NCBI RefSeq assembly: GCF_916858675.1
Contig: NZ_CAKASM010000001.1
Location: 372,001-436,000, forward strand
Direction of reading: 5' to 3'
DNA from: Sphingomonas sp. Leaf21
Lineage (GTDB): Bacteria > Pseudomonadota > Alphaproteobacteria > Sphingomonadales > Sphingomonadaceae
Length of the DNA: 64,000 bases
The first letter of the stretch is position 1. Each line of letters starts with the position of its first letter. The position numbers and the translations under genes were made by a program. The notes below the pieces were generated by a model. That model had not been told where the DNA came from, ran no database searches, and saw only the letters and a list, made by a program, of their open reading frames with translations. This document shows positions 1 to 8,383 of the stretch, in pieces.

Positions 1-714
1 GACGATATCGATGTGATCGCCCAGCCCGAGCGGCTTCGCGAGACTTTGGGCTATCTGCCGCAGGACTTCGGTGTGTATCCGCGCGTGTCGGCCTATGACA
101 TGCTCGACCATATGGCGGTGCTCAAGGGCGTCAGATCGGCGGCCGATCGCCGCGCCACCGTCGAGACGCTGCTCGCCCAGACCAATCTCTGGGCCCATCG
201 CAAAAAGGCGATTGCGGGCTTTTCGGGTGGCATGCGCCAGCGGTTCGGCATCGCCCAGGCGCTGATCGGCCGGCCGCGCCTGATCATCGTCGACGAGCCG
301 ACCGCCGGCCTGGACCCCGAGGAGCGCAATCGCTTCCTCAACCTGCTGGCCGAGATCGGCGAGAATGTGGTCGTCATCCTGTCGACCCATATCGTCGAGG
401 ATGTCGCCGACCTCTGCCCACGCATGGCCGTGCTGGCCGGGGGGCGCATCCTTCTGGAGGGGGCGCCGCTCGACCTGATCGCGCGGACGCGCGGCCAGGT
501 TTGGGCCAGGACCATCGCTCGCGACGAACTCGACCGGGCGCGCGAGACGCATGAGGTGATATCCACTCGGCTCTTCGCGGGCCGCACGATCATCCATATT
601 CTGTCAGAGGACGATCCGGGCGAAGGCTTCCGCCCAGCCGAGGGAGGGCTGGAGGACGTCTATTTCTCGACCCTGGCCCGCTCGCGCCGCGCCACCGCCC
701 CCGTCGCGGCCTGA
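1..714 (+). CDS. ABC transporter ATP-binding protein (5' end outside window)
   Basis: The reading frame is open from base 1, so the gene starts upstream and the Walker A region is missing. Visible are a Q-loop segment (GYLPQDFGVYP), the ABC signature FSGGMRQR, Walker B plus D-loop (LIIVDEPTAGLDPEE) and the switch histidine in STHIVEDV. These are the landmarks of an ATPase that drives an ABC-2 type exporter. The stop codon lies 5 nt before the permease start, so the two genes form one operon and very probably one complex at the inner membrane. The C-terminal ~70 residues after the nucleotide-binding core are variable. Substrate unknown. Confidence 0.93.
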   Translation, partial: DDIDVIAQPERLRETLGYLPQDFGVYPRVSAYDMLDHMAVLKGVRSAADRRATVETLLAQTNLWAHRKKAIAGFSGGMRQRFGIAQALIGRPRLIIVDEPTAGLDPEERNRFLNLLAEIGENVVVILSTHIVEDVADLCPRMAVLAGGRILLEGAPLDLIARTRGQVWARTIARDELDRARETHEVISTRLFAGRTIIHILSEDDPGEGFRPAEGGLEDVYFSTLARSRRATAPVAA

Positions 715-719
715 CCCCG

Positions 720-3700
720 ATGTTCGGCGCGATCGCCCGCTTCGAGCTGCGCTACCAGTTGCGCAATCCCGTCTTCTGGGTCGTCTCGATCCTGTTCTTC
801 CTGCTCGCCTTCGGATCGATGACGATCGATCAGATCCAGTTGGGCAGCGGCGGCAACGTCCACAAGAACGCGGCGACGGCGCTCGCCCGCACCCATATCA
901 TCCTGTCGATCTTCTTCATGTTCGTGACGACCGCCTTCGTATCGAACGTCGTCGTTCGCGATGACGAGAGCGGTTTCGGCGGCATGGTCCGGTCGACGCG
1001 CGTGACCAAGGGCGCCTATCTGCTCGCCCGCTTCCTGGGTGCCTTCACGGCGGCGGCCATCGCCTTTCTCGCGATACCGCTGGCGATCTGGCTCGGCTCG
1101 CTGATGCCATGGGTCGATCCGGAGACGCTGGGCCCCAACCGTATCGGCGACTATCTCTACGCCTATGCGCTGCTCGCGCTGCCCAACCTGTTCCTGACCG
1201 CGTGCATCTTCTTCGCGGTGGCGACGATGACGCGGTCGATGACCTACAGCTATCTGGCGGTCGTCGTCTTTCTCGTCCTCTATTTCGCGCTGATGAGCCT
1301 CGGCGCCAGCAAACCCGAATGGCGCGAGGCGATCGCGCATGTCGAGCCGTTCGGGGTCGCCGCCTTTGGCTGGGCGACCCGCTACTGGACCGCCGCCGAA
1401 GCCAATGCGGGAATGCCGCCCTTCACCGGCCTGCTCGCATTCAACCGCGCCATCTGCATGGCCATCGGTTGTGCGGCGCTGGCCCTCGCCTATTCCCGCT
1501 ACTCGTTCAGCGAGCGCGGCGCATCGAAGCGTCGCCTCCGTCGCGAGCGTCGCCGGGCCGACAGGCTCGCCGCGCACGAGCCGTGGATCGTCGCAACGCT
1601 GCCCGCCGCCGCACCCGCCGAGGCCCGCTGGGCGCAGCTCGTGGCGCGCACCCGCTTCGAAATGGCGCTGATCTTCCGAAGCCCGGGCTTCCCGATCATG
1701 GTCGCGATCGGCTTGGTCAATGCGATCTCTCGGCTGGCCTTTGGCGGCGAGCGCTATGGTACGCCCACCTACCCGCTGACCTTCTCGATCATCGACCAGT
1801 TGACCGGCGCCTTCGCGATCATGCCGATCATCATCGCCATCTACTATGCGGGCGAGCTGGTATGGCGCGACCGCGAGCGGGGCATGAACGAGATCGTCGA
1901 CGCCACCGCGCTGCCCAACTGGGCCTATCTCGTGCCCAAGACGCTGGCGGTCGCGGGCGTGCTCGTGTCCGCGATGCTGTTGTCGATGCTCGCGGCGATG
2001 GCGGTGCAGCTTTCACGGGGCGTCACCGATCTGGCACTCGGCGAATATCTCGCCTGGTATGTCGCGCCGCTCAGCATCGATTTCGTGCTGATCGCCATCC
2101 TCGCCGTATTCGTCCAGGCGCTCAGCCCCAACAAATATATCGGCTGGGCGGTGATGGTCGTCTATTTCGTCGCGACCAGCGTCTTCACGACGATCGGATG
2201 GGAGCATCCGCTCTACCTCTACGGGTCGACCGGCACGGCCAGCTTTTCCGACATGAACGGCGATGCGGTCGGCGCCGCGCGCGGCTGGTGGCTGCGGCTC
2301 TACTGGGCGGGCTGGGCGCTGTTGCTGGCGCTGGCTGCGCATCTGCTGTGGCGGCGCGGCACCGACGTGAAGCTGGCGCATAGACTCCGCCTCGTGCCAC
2401 GGCGGTTGAAGGGCGTACCCGGCATCGTCCTGATTGCGGCCCTCGTCGTGATCGTCGCCAGCGGCATCCACGACTACCGACAGATGGACGTCCTCAACAT
2501 CTATCGCAGCACGCCCGACCAAGAAGCGCGCATCGCCGCCTATGAACGCAAATATCTCCGCTATGCCGCACTGCGACAGCCGACGTTGACCGCGATCCGC
2601 CTGAACGTCGCGCTCCACCCGTCCGCCCTACGGATGACGACGGAGGGACGCTATGCCTATGTCAACGACACCGGCGCGCCGCTTCGCGACCTGCATATCC
2701 GCTTGCAGGACGATCATACGCGACTGATCGACCTCAGCGTACCCGGCGCGCGCCCCGTGATGGTCGATGACGACTTCCAATATCGTATCTACCGGTTCGA
2801 CCGGCCATTGGCCCCCGGCGCGACCGGCACGATCGATTTCCGCACCGCGCGCGCCGTGCGCGGCTTTTCCGCCAATGACGATGACACCCGGCTCGTCGCC
2901 AATGGCAGCTTCCTCAACAATCGCGAGATCGCGCCGGTCATCGGCATGGACCGCACCGGCCTGCTCCAGGACCGCGCCAAGCGTCGCAAACAGGGGCTGC
3001 CCGCAGAGCTTCGCCCCGCCAAACTGGAGGATCTCTCCGCCCAGTGGCGCAATTACGTCCACGCCGATTGGGTACGCTCGGACATCACCCTGTCGACCGA
3101 CGCGGATCAGGTGCCCCTCGCTCCCGGGCGGAAGGTCGCCGACCGGGTGGCCGATGGGCGCCGTACCGCGCGCTTCGTCTCGGACGCGCCGATCCTCGCC
3201 TTCTTCTCGATCCAGTCGGCCCGCTATGCGGAAAAGGCGCGGATGGCCGATGGCGTCCGCCTGTCGGTCCATTACCATCCCGAGCATCCCTATAATGTCG
3301 ACCGAATGCTGAACGCGATGCAGGCGGCGCTCGGCTATTACCGCGCCAATTTCGGTCCCTATCAGTTCGACTATGCGCGCATCGTCGAATTTCCCGGCTA
3401 TGCCCGCTTCGCTCAGGCCTTCGCCGGCACCATCCCCTATTCGGAGCGGATCGGCTTCATCGCCGACGCGCGTTCGGCCGACCGGGTCGATTATGTGACC
3501 TATGTCACCGCCCATGAACTGGGCCACCAATATTGGGCGCACCAGCTGATCAGCGCGGACATGCAAGGCGGCACGTTGCTCGTCGAGACGATGGCGCAAT
3601 ATTCGGCGCTGATGGTGATGAAGCAGCTCTACGGCCCCGACAAAATCCGGCGCTTCCTCAAATATGAGCTGGACGATTATCTGCGCGGCCGTCGATCGGA

Positions 3701-4301
3701 CGCTGTCGAGGAACTGCCGTTGGAGCGCGTCGAAAATCAGGCCTATATCCACTATAACAAGGGCGCACTGGCGCTCTACCTGTTGCAGGATCGGCTCGGC
3801 GAGCAGCGGGTGAACGGGATGCTGGCGAAACTGCTCCAACGCTACCGCTTCAAGGGGCGCCCCTATCCGCGCTCGACCGATCTCGTCGCGGGCTTCATGT
3901 CGCTGGCCCGCACGCCGGAGGAGCGCCAACTGGTCGGCGACCTTTTCGAACGGATCACGCTCTGGGATCTGAAGGCCAGCTCGGCCAGGTCGCGCCGCCT
4001 GCCCGACGGGCGCTGGGAAACGGAGATCGTCGTCGACGCGGCGAAATATGTCGCCGATGGCCAGGGCAAGGAAACCAGGGTGACGCTGACCGGCAGCTTC
4101 GACATCGGCGCCTTCGCCGCGCGCCCCGGCTTCGGACGGTTCTCACACGACGATGTCCTGGCGATGGAACGGCAGCCGATACGCGATGGCACCCAGACCC
4201 TGCGCCTCATCACGTCACGAAAGCCGGGCTTTGTTGGCGTCGACCCCTACAACAAATATATCGACCGAAACGGCGACGATAACGTGGTCGCCACATCGTG
4301 A
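720..4301 (+). CDS. ABC permease fused to an M1-family metallopeptidase
   Basis: A 1193-residue protein. Roughly the first 580 residues contain two ABC-2-like blocks of hydrophobic helices separated by a basic cytoplasmic stretch (about 255-310). The rest is soluble, presumably periplasmic, and carries the zinc-peptidase motif HELGH at about residues 932-936. A Glu in LLVETMAQ follows about 20 residues later as the likely third zinc ligand, one residue further than in classic M1 enzymes. ABC permease/aminopeptidase fusions of this layout are known in Bacteroidetes and Sphingomonadales, but the substrate is not established. The upstream ATPase gene is 5 nt away. Whether the peptidase acts on the exported substrate or on envelope peptides is inference. 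Confidence 0.9.
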   Translation: MFGAIARFELRYQLRNPVFWVVSILFFLLAFGSMTIDQIQLGSGGNVHKNAATALARTHIILSIFFMFVTTAFVSNVVVRDDESGFGGMVRSTRVTKGAYLLARFLGAFTAAAIAFLAIPLAIWLGSLMPWVDPETLGPNRIGDYLYAYALLALPNLFLTACIFFAVATMTRSMTYSYLAVVVFLVLYFALMSLGASKPEWREAIAHVEPFGVAAFGWATRYWTAAEANAGMPPFTGLLAFNRAICMAIGCAALALAYSRYSFSERGASKRRLRRERRRADRLAAHEPWIVATLPAAAPAEARWAQLVARTRFEMALIFRSPGFPIMVAIGLVNAISRLAFGGERYGTPTYPLTFSIIDQLTGAFAIMPIIIAIYYAGELVWRDRERGMNEIVDATALPNWAYLVPKTLAVAGVLVSAMLLSMLAAMAVQLSRGVTDLALGEYLAWYVAPLSIDFVLIAILAVFVQALSPNKYIGWAVMVVYFVATSVFTTIGWEHPLYLYGSTGTASFSDMNGDAVGAARGWWLRLYWAGWALLLALAAHLLWRRGTDVKLAHRLRLVPRRLKGVPGIVLIAALVVIVASGIHDYRQMDVLNIYRSTPDQEARIAAYERKYLRYAALRQPTLTAIRLNVALHPSALRMTTEGRYAYVNDTGAPLRDLHIRLQDDHTRLIDLSVPGARPVMVDDDFQYRIYRFDRPLAPGATGTIDFRTARAVRGFSANDDDTRLVANGSFLNNREIAPVIGMDRTGLLQDRAKRRKQGLPAELRPAKLEDLSAQWRNYVHADWVRSDITLSTDADQVPLAPGRKVADRVADGRRTARFVSDAPILAFFSIQSARYAEKARMADGVRLSVHYHPEHPYNVDRMLNAMQAALGYYRANFGPYQFDYARIVEFPGYARFAQAFAGTIPYSERIGFIADARSADRVDYVTYVTAHELGHQYWAHQLISADMQGGTLLVETMAQYSALMVMKQLYGPDKIRRFLKYELDDYLRGRRSDAVEELPLERVENQAYIHYNKGALALYLLQDRLGEQRVNGMLAKLLQRYRFKGRPYPRSTDLVAGFMSLARTPEERQLVGDLFERITLWDLKASSARSRRLPDGRWETEIVVDAAKYVADGQGKETRVTLTGSFDIGAFAARPGFGRFSHDDVLAMERQPIRDGTQTLRLITSRKPGFVGVDPYNKYIDRNGDDNVVATS

Positions 4302-4333
4302 AAGGCCAGCGGCTCGGCACGTCCGATTGACCA

Positions 4334-4363
4334 TCCCCCGATCCGGCAGCCCGGATCGGGGGA
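4334..4363. terminator. 13-bp perfect hairpin between convergent genes
   Basis: TCCCCCGATCCGG and CCGGATCGGGGGA form a perfect 13-bp stem with a 4-nt CAGC loop. It lies between the stop of the ABC-peptidase gene and the stop of the convergent flavin reductase gene. No T-tract follows on either side, so it is terminator-like by position and stability only. Confidence 0.5.
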
Positions 4364-4383
4364 CACCCGCACGACACCAGGCC

Positions 4384-5487
4384 CTAGCGCGTGCCGTCGA
4401 TGCTCGGCCAATCCGAATAGCCGACCGAGCCACCGCCATACCAATATTGCTTGGGCGCCTCGGCCAGCGGCGCGCCGGTCCGCAACCGATCGACCAGATC
4501 GGGATTGGCGATGAACGGCCGCCCCATGCTGAACAGGTCGGCATCGCCCGCCGCCAGCACCTGTTCGGCAAGCTCCAGCGTATACTGGTTGTTGGCGATA
4601 TAGGCGCCGCCGAAGCGCCTGCGGAGCGCCGCGAAATCGACTCCATCCGGCGCGTCGCGGGTCTGCTGCGTCACGCCCTCGATATCGTGGACGTAGAGCA
4701 GGCCGCGCTTCGACAGCTCGTCGACATAGGTGCCGAACGTCTCCATCACCTGGCTGTCGAGCGGCGTTTCGCCCGGCTGCGTGGTGGCGGGGGAAAGCCG
4801 GACGCCGACCCGGTTCGCGCCCCAGACCCCGACAACCGCGTCGATCACTTCGAGCGGGAAGCGAAGCCGGTTCTCGATCGATCCGCCATAGCGGTCGGTC
4901 CGCTGATTGGTGCTGTCGCGCACGAATTGCTCGAGCAGATAGTTGTTCGCCGAATGCACCTCGACGCCGTCGAACCCGGCCGCCTTGGCGTTGGTGGCGG
5001 CGCGGCGATAATCCTCGACGATCGCGGCGACCTCTTCCGTCTCCAGCGCACGCGGCGTGACATGGTCCTTCATGCCGGCCTTGGTGAAGGCCTGCCCGAC
5101 CGGCTTGATCGCAGACGGCGCGACGGGCGGTTCGCCGCCCTGCAGATCCGGGTGCGAGATGCGTCCGGTATGCCAGAGCTGGAGGAAGATGAGCCCGCCC
5201 TCGTCATGAACCGCCTGGACGATCGGCGCCCAGGCCGCAACCTGCGCATCGTTCCAGATGCCGGGCGTGAAGGCATAGCCGATGGCCTGCGGCGAGATAT
5301 TCGTCGCCTCGCTGATGATCAGTCCGGCGTTCGCGCGCTGCGCATAATAGTCGGCGGCGAAGGCGGGCGGAATGCCGTCATCGTCCGAGCGGCTGCGCGT
5401 CAGTGGGGCCATGACGATCCGGTTCTTCAAGGCCAGATCCCCGAGCTGGGTCGGCTGCAATACCGGGGAAGCGGAGTGGTCGGGCAT
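4384..5487 (-). CDS. Old Yellow Enzyme family NADH:flavin oxidoreductase / alkene reductase
   Basis: A 367-residue FMN-dependent TIM-barrel enzyme of the OYE family (NemA/xenobiotic reductase type). It reduces activated C=C bonds of enals, enones, maleimides or nitro compounds in the cytoplasm. Visible hallmarks are the opening LKNRIVMAPLTRSR, the substrate-binding His/Asn pair in VHSANNYLLEQFV, the DRYGGSIENR segment and the late MGRPFIANPDLV phosphate-binding region. The length is typical of the family. It is transcribed away from the ABM-domain gene across a 98-bp divergent gap. Physiological substrate not predictable. Confidence 0.93.
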   Translation of the reverse strand: MPDHSASPVLQPTQLGDLALKNRIVMAPLTRSRSDDDGIPPAFAADYYAQRANAGLIISEATNISPQAIGYAFTPGIWNDAQVAAWAPIVQAVHDEGGLIFLQLWHTGRISHPDLQGGEPPVAPSAIKPVGQAFTKAGMKDHVTPRALETEEVAAIVEDYRRAATNAKAAGFDGVEVHSANNYLLEQFVRDSTNQRTDRYGGSIENRLRFPLEVIDAVVGVWGANRVGVRLSPATTQPGETPLDSQVMETFGTYVDELSKRGLLYVHDIEGVTQQTRDAPDGVDFAALRRRFGGAYIANNQYTLELAEQVLAAGDADLFSMGRPFIANPDLVDRLRTGAPLAEAPKQYWYGGGSVGYSDWPSIDGTR

Positions 5488-5585
5488 GGTGGACAGGTCC
5501 AGATTGTGGTGACAGACGCGGGCCTGAACGGCCGAGCCGCGTCATCGCTCCGCAACGCGACGTCGATTTGGGACGTTGACCCGCC

Positions 5586-6137
5586 ATGTCCATCGATCCC
5601 GAACAAACCGCCACGATCGTCGTCAGCCGCGCGATCCGTGCGGGATACGAGGATGATTTCGACCGCTGGGTGAAGACACTGGCCGACCTCGCCCGCAGTG
5701 CTCCGGGCTATCGCTGTGCGATCCGGCTTGGCCAGACGGCGGGATTCCAGCATCTTCTCTTCCGATTCGAAGATCGGGACGCCGCCGATCGCTGGCAGGC
5801 CGATCCCCGCATCGTCGCGCACAACCGGATCGCCGACGGCTTTTCGACGACGCTCGCCCAGACGAGGACCGGCGACAACGCGGCCTTCGAACTGCCCAGC
5901 GATGCGACAGCGAGCAAGTGGAAGCGGTTCGTGACCACCTGGCTGACCGTCTTCCCACTACTGCTCGTGATCAGCGTTCTGGTCCGCAGCGTCCTGCGCG
6001 ATGCGCCGATACCCCTCCAGCTCCTGCCCTCGTCGGTGCTGCTGACCGCGATGCTGCAATGGGTCGTGCTGCCGCGCCTGCAACGCTACACGCGCTTCTG
6101 GGTATTGCAGGGCGAATCCGGGAAGCTTCAGACCTGA
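5586..6137 (+). CDS. ABM (antibiotic biosynthesis monooxygenase) domain protein with C-terminal membrane helices
   Basis: 183 residues. The first ~95 form a ferredoxin-like ABM/dimeric alpha-beta barrel domain (IVVSRAIRAGYEDDFDRWV, then PGYRCAIRL and FQHLLFRFEDRDAADRW). Residues ~115-165 contain two hydrophobic helices (WLTVFPLLLVISVLV and a second around LLTAMLQWVVL). This ABM-plus-two-helix layout is a recognised conserved hypothetical type. The soluble domain should sit on the cytoplasmic face. It faces the divergent OYE gene, which may hint at a shared role in detoxifying reactive compounds, but that is inference. Confidence 0.8.
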   Translation: MSIDPEQTATIVVSRAIRAGYEDDFDRWVKTLADLARSAPGYRCAIRLGQTAGFQHLLFRFEDRDAADRWQADPRIVAHNRIADGFSTTLAQTRTGDNAAFELPSDATASKWKRFVTTWLTVFPLLLVISVLVRSVLRDAPIPLQLLPSSVLLTAMLQWVVLPRLQRYTRFWVLQGESGKLQT

Positions 6138-6143
6138 ATCGCG

Positions 6144-6419
6144 CTACAGCCCCGCGCGATCGATCATCAGCGCGATCTCACTGGGCAAGGCCTCCGCCTC
6201 CGACTTGGGCAGAAGGCGGTTGAGCGCGGTCTGCACGCGCTTGCGACCAACCTGATAGGCTTTGTGACGTATCGCGCGCATGGCATTGGTGCGCCAGGAC
6301 GGACTTTCCCCCAACAGCGCCTCCCACCGGGCTTCCTCGGCTTCGAGGATCGACAGCGCCAGACGCAGCCCGTCCCGCCGTCCGCGCGCATATTCCTCGG
6401 ATGCGTCCGACTTCGTCAT
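6144..6419 (-). CDS. conserved hypothetical protein
   Basis: A 91-residue frame starting MTKSDASEEYARGRRDG with AAGAGG directly before the ATG. The open frame extends further upstream, but that part overlaps the beta-lactamase-like gene and has shadow composition, so the internal ATG at 6419 is chosen. The protein is Arg/Ala/Glu-rich and probably helical, with no signal peptide and no recognised domain. It lies 22 bp downstream of the beta-lactamase-like gene on the same strand and may be co-transcribed. The length and codon pattern support a real gene; function unknown. Confidence 0.6.
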   Translation of the reverse strand: MTKSDASEEYARGRRDGLRLALSILEAEEARWEALLGESPSWRTNAMRAIRHKAYQVGRKRVQTALNRLLPKSEAEALPSEIALMIDRAGL

Positions 6420-6441
6420 CCTCTTGGCCGTCGCGCCAAGG

Positions 6442-7302
6442 TCATTGCAGCCGCATGAAGACGGAGATGGCATTGCGGACGCTGTCGGTGAACCGGTCGT
6501 AGATTTTTCGCGACAGCGCGGCGATGACCGGCTGGCGATTACGTCCGCCACGCGCGAACACCGCGATCGCGACGCGGCGGCCATCGGGCAAGGTGATGAA
6601 CCCGACATCGTTGGTGATGCCGTCGAGCGTCCCCGTCTTGTCCTCGACCAATGTGCCCGCGGGCAGCAGCGCGCGGATGCGCTGCGTACCCGTCCGGCAC
6701 TGGCTCATCAGGCCGAGCAGATAGGCACGGCTCTGCGCCGTCAGGACGCCGCCCGTATCGATGGTCCGCAACAGTTCCACCATCGCGCGCGGCGTCGCGA
6801 CGTCCTTGTAGTCCGCCAGATGGCCGCGTTCGCGGAGAAGCTGGGCGATGTTACGGTCCACCCGAATCCCGCTGATATTCTGCGCGGTCAGCCAGCGCTG
6901 GATCTTCGACGGTCCGCCCAGCGTCGCGAAGAGCTGGTCGGCGGCGAGATTGTCGCTCCGGACGATCATCGCCTCCATCGCCTTGGCGGCCGGTCGGCCG
7001 TTGATCATGTCGGCCAGACTGCGCCGCCCCTGATCGACCTCGGTCAGATAGGCGGCCGCAATCGCCAGCTTCACGGTGCTCGCCATCGGGAAAGGCGTCT
7101 CGCCATTGACCGAGGCCATCGCACCGTCGCGCAGGTCGATCGCCGCGACGCCGTACTCGCCCGATTGCCCGGCCACCAGCGCATGCAATTCGCGTTGCAG
7201 CTCGATCAGCTCGACCGAAGGCGACGCGGCCATGGCGGGCATGGAACAGCTTGCTGCGATACCCGTAAGCACAAGACGGGAAAGCAGGGATATACGCATC
7301 AA
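6442..7302 (-). CDS. class A beta-lactamase-like serine hydrolase, omega-loop Glu missing
   Basis: 286 residues with a Sec signal peptide (cleavage likely after SMPAMA). The active-site motifs of the penicillin-recognising fold are present: S75-T-V-K78, S116-D117-N118 and K222-T223-G224. The omega loop does not contain the class A ExxLN motif: after VDR the residues are N-I-A-Q-L-L, so the position of Glu166 is occupied by Ile and that of Asn170 by Leu. Class A enzymes use Glu166 to activate the deacylating water, so this protein may acylate but turn over slowly, or act on another substrate. No AmpR-type regulator is adjacent. Confidence 0.85.
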   Translation of the reverse strand: MMRISLLSRLVLTGIAASCSMPAMAASPSVELIELQRELHALVAGQSGEYGVAAIDLRDGAMASVNGETPFPMASTVKLAIAAAYLTEVDQGRRSLADMINGRPAAKAMEAMIVRSDNLAADQLFATLGGPSKIQRWLTAQNISGIRVDRNIAQLLRERGHLADYKDVATPRAMVELLRTIDTGGVLTAQSRAYLLGLMSQCRTGTQRIRALLPAGTLVEDKTGTLDGITNDVGFITLPDGRRVAIAVFARGGRNRQPVIAALSRKIYDRFTDSVRNAISVFMRLQ

Positions 7303-7468
7303 CCTACCTCGAACGCGGAACTCTGTGATCGTGCCACGCTACCCTGAAAATCCGCGCGCGTCGCCTGTAATATGATGGTTTCGGGGCACGTGTCGTCGAG
7401 AGACGGCGCCTCTGGCCGGATGCCTGCCAAGCCGCTACGGCGACGTGAGAATCCGGTGGAGATGGGCG

Positions 7469-7759
7469 ATGGATGACGAATTCGCGGAGGCGGTCGCGGG
7501 CGCCATGGCCGCACATGGGTTTATCCTCGAAAATCTCTACGCGTTGCTGCTGGTCGGCGATGCGGATCCCGTCGGCGCCTGCCGGGCCACGGCGCAGACG
7601 ATGCTGCGCGACTTCGGCAACCTGCGGGCCACCGGCGTCCAGGCGATGAGCGCCGACGAGGTCGGACGGATACGCCAGCACGCGCTCGATCGGCTGACCC
7701 GCTTCTGGGCGGGGGTCGAGCAGCGGCTGGAGATTGGCGCTGAACCTTCCGCGACCTGA
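7469..7759 (+). CDS. conserved hypothetical protein
   Basis: A 96-residue acidic, helical protein starting MDDEFAEAVAGAMAAHG. The ATG at 7469 is preferred over the GTG at 7445 because GGAGATGGGCG precedes it at ribosome-binding distance. No signal peptide, membrane helix or recognised domain. It stands alone between the beta-lactamase-like gene (divergent) and the molybdenum hydroxylase operon, 117 bp upstream of the latter. Function unknown. Confidence 0.6.
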   Translation: MDDEFAEAVAGAMAAHGFILENLYALLLVGDADPVGACRATAQTMLRDFGNLRATGVQAMSADEVGRIRQHALDRLTRFWAGVEQRLEIGAEPSAT

Positions 7760-7876
7760 CCGCGCCGAACGGAGCGGATTTCGCGAGCGAATGTCCGAAC
7801 GGGGGGCATTCCGGCGGCACCGAAACGACTTGCCGTTCGTTCGTGCCATCATCCGTCAATTGGTCAGGGGTAAGCG

Positions 7877-8383
7877 ATGTCGTTCATCGTCAATGGAAAC
7901 CATGTTCCCGGCCCGTCCGATCCGCGCGTGTCGCTGCTCGATCATCTTCGCGAGGGGCTTCACCTGACCGGGACGAAAAAGGGCTGCAACCAGGGCGCTT
8001 GTGGGGCGTGCACCGTGCTGATGGACGGTGAGCGTATCCTGTCCTGCCTTGCCCTGGCCGTCCAGTTCGACGGATGCGAGATCACCACGATCGAGGGTGT
8101 AGCCGATGGCGCGACGCTGCACCCCTTGCAGGCCGCGTTCATCGAACATGACGGCTTTCAATGCGGCTATTGCACGCCGGGGCAGATCTGCTCGGCGATC
8201 GGCATGGCGGCGGAGGCGAGGCGCGGCGTGCCCAGCCATGTCAGCGCCGATCTGGCCGCCCAGGTCGAGCTGACCCGCGAAGAGATACAGGAACGGATGA
8301 GCGGCAATCTGTGCCGCTGCGGCGCGCATAACGGGATCGTCGACGCGATCCGCTCGACCCTGGTCGCGGAGCCCGTGGCATGA
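7877..8383 (+). CDS. molybdenum hydroxylase small subunit, [2Fe-2S]-binding
   Basis: 168 residues of the xanthine dehydrogenase / aldehyde oxidoreductase family iron-sulfur subunit. An N-terminal plant-type ferredoxin domain carries GCNQGACGACTV and a later Cys (ILSCLAL). The C-terminal all-alpha domain holds the second cluster motif FQCGYCTPGQ ... NLCRCG. There is no Tat signal, so the complex is expected to be cytoplasmic, unlike E. coli PaoA. The stop overlaps the FAD subunit start by ATGA. Start codon preceded by AGGGGTAAGCG. Confidence 0.95.
   Translation: MSFIVNGNHVPGPSDPRVSLLDHLREGLHLTGTKKGCNQGACGACTVLMDGERILSCLALAVQFDGCEITTIEGVADGATLHPLQAAFIEHDGFQCGYCTPGQICSAIGMAAEARRGVPSHVSADLAAQVELTREEIQERMSGNLCRCGAHNGIVDAIRSTLVAEPVA

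Noticed and set aside
660..1577. Minus-strand 305-residue open frame
   Set aside because: Antisense to the ABC permease; Arg/Glu/His-rich shadow composition and no family features.
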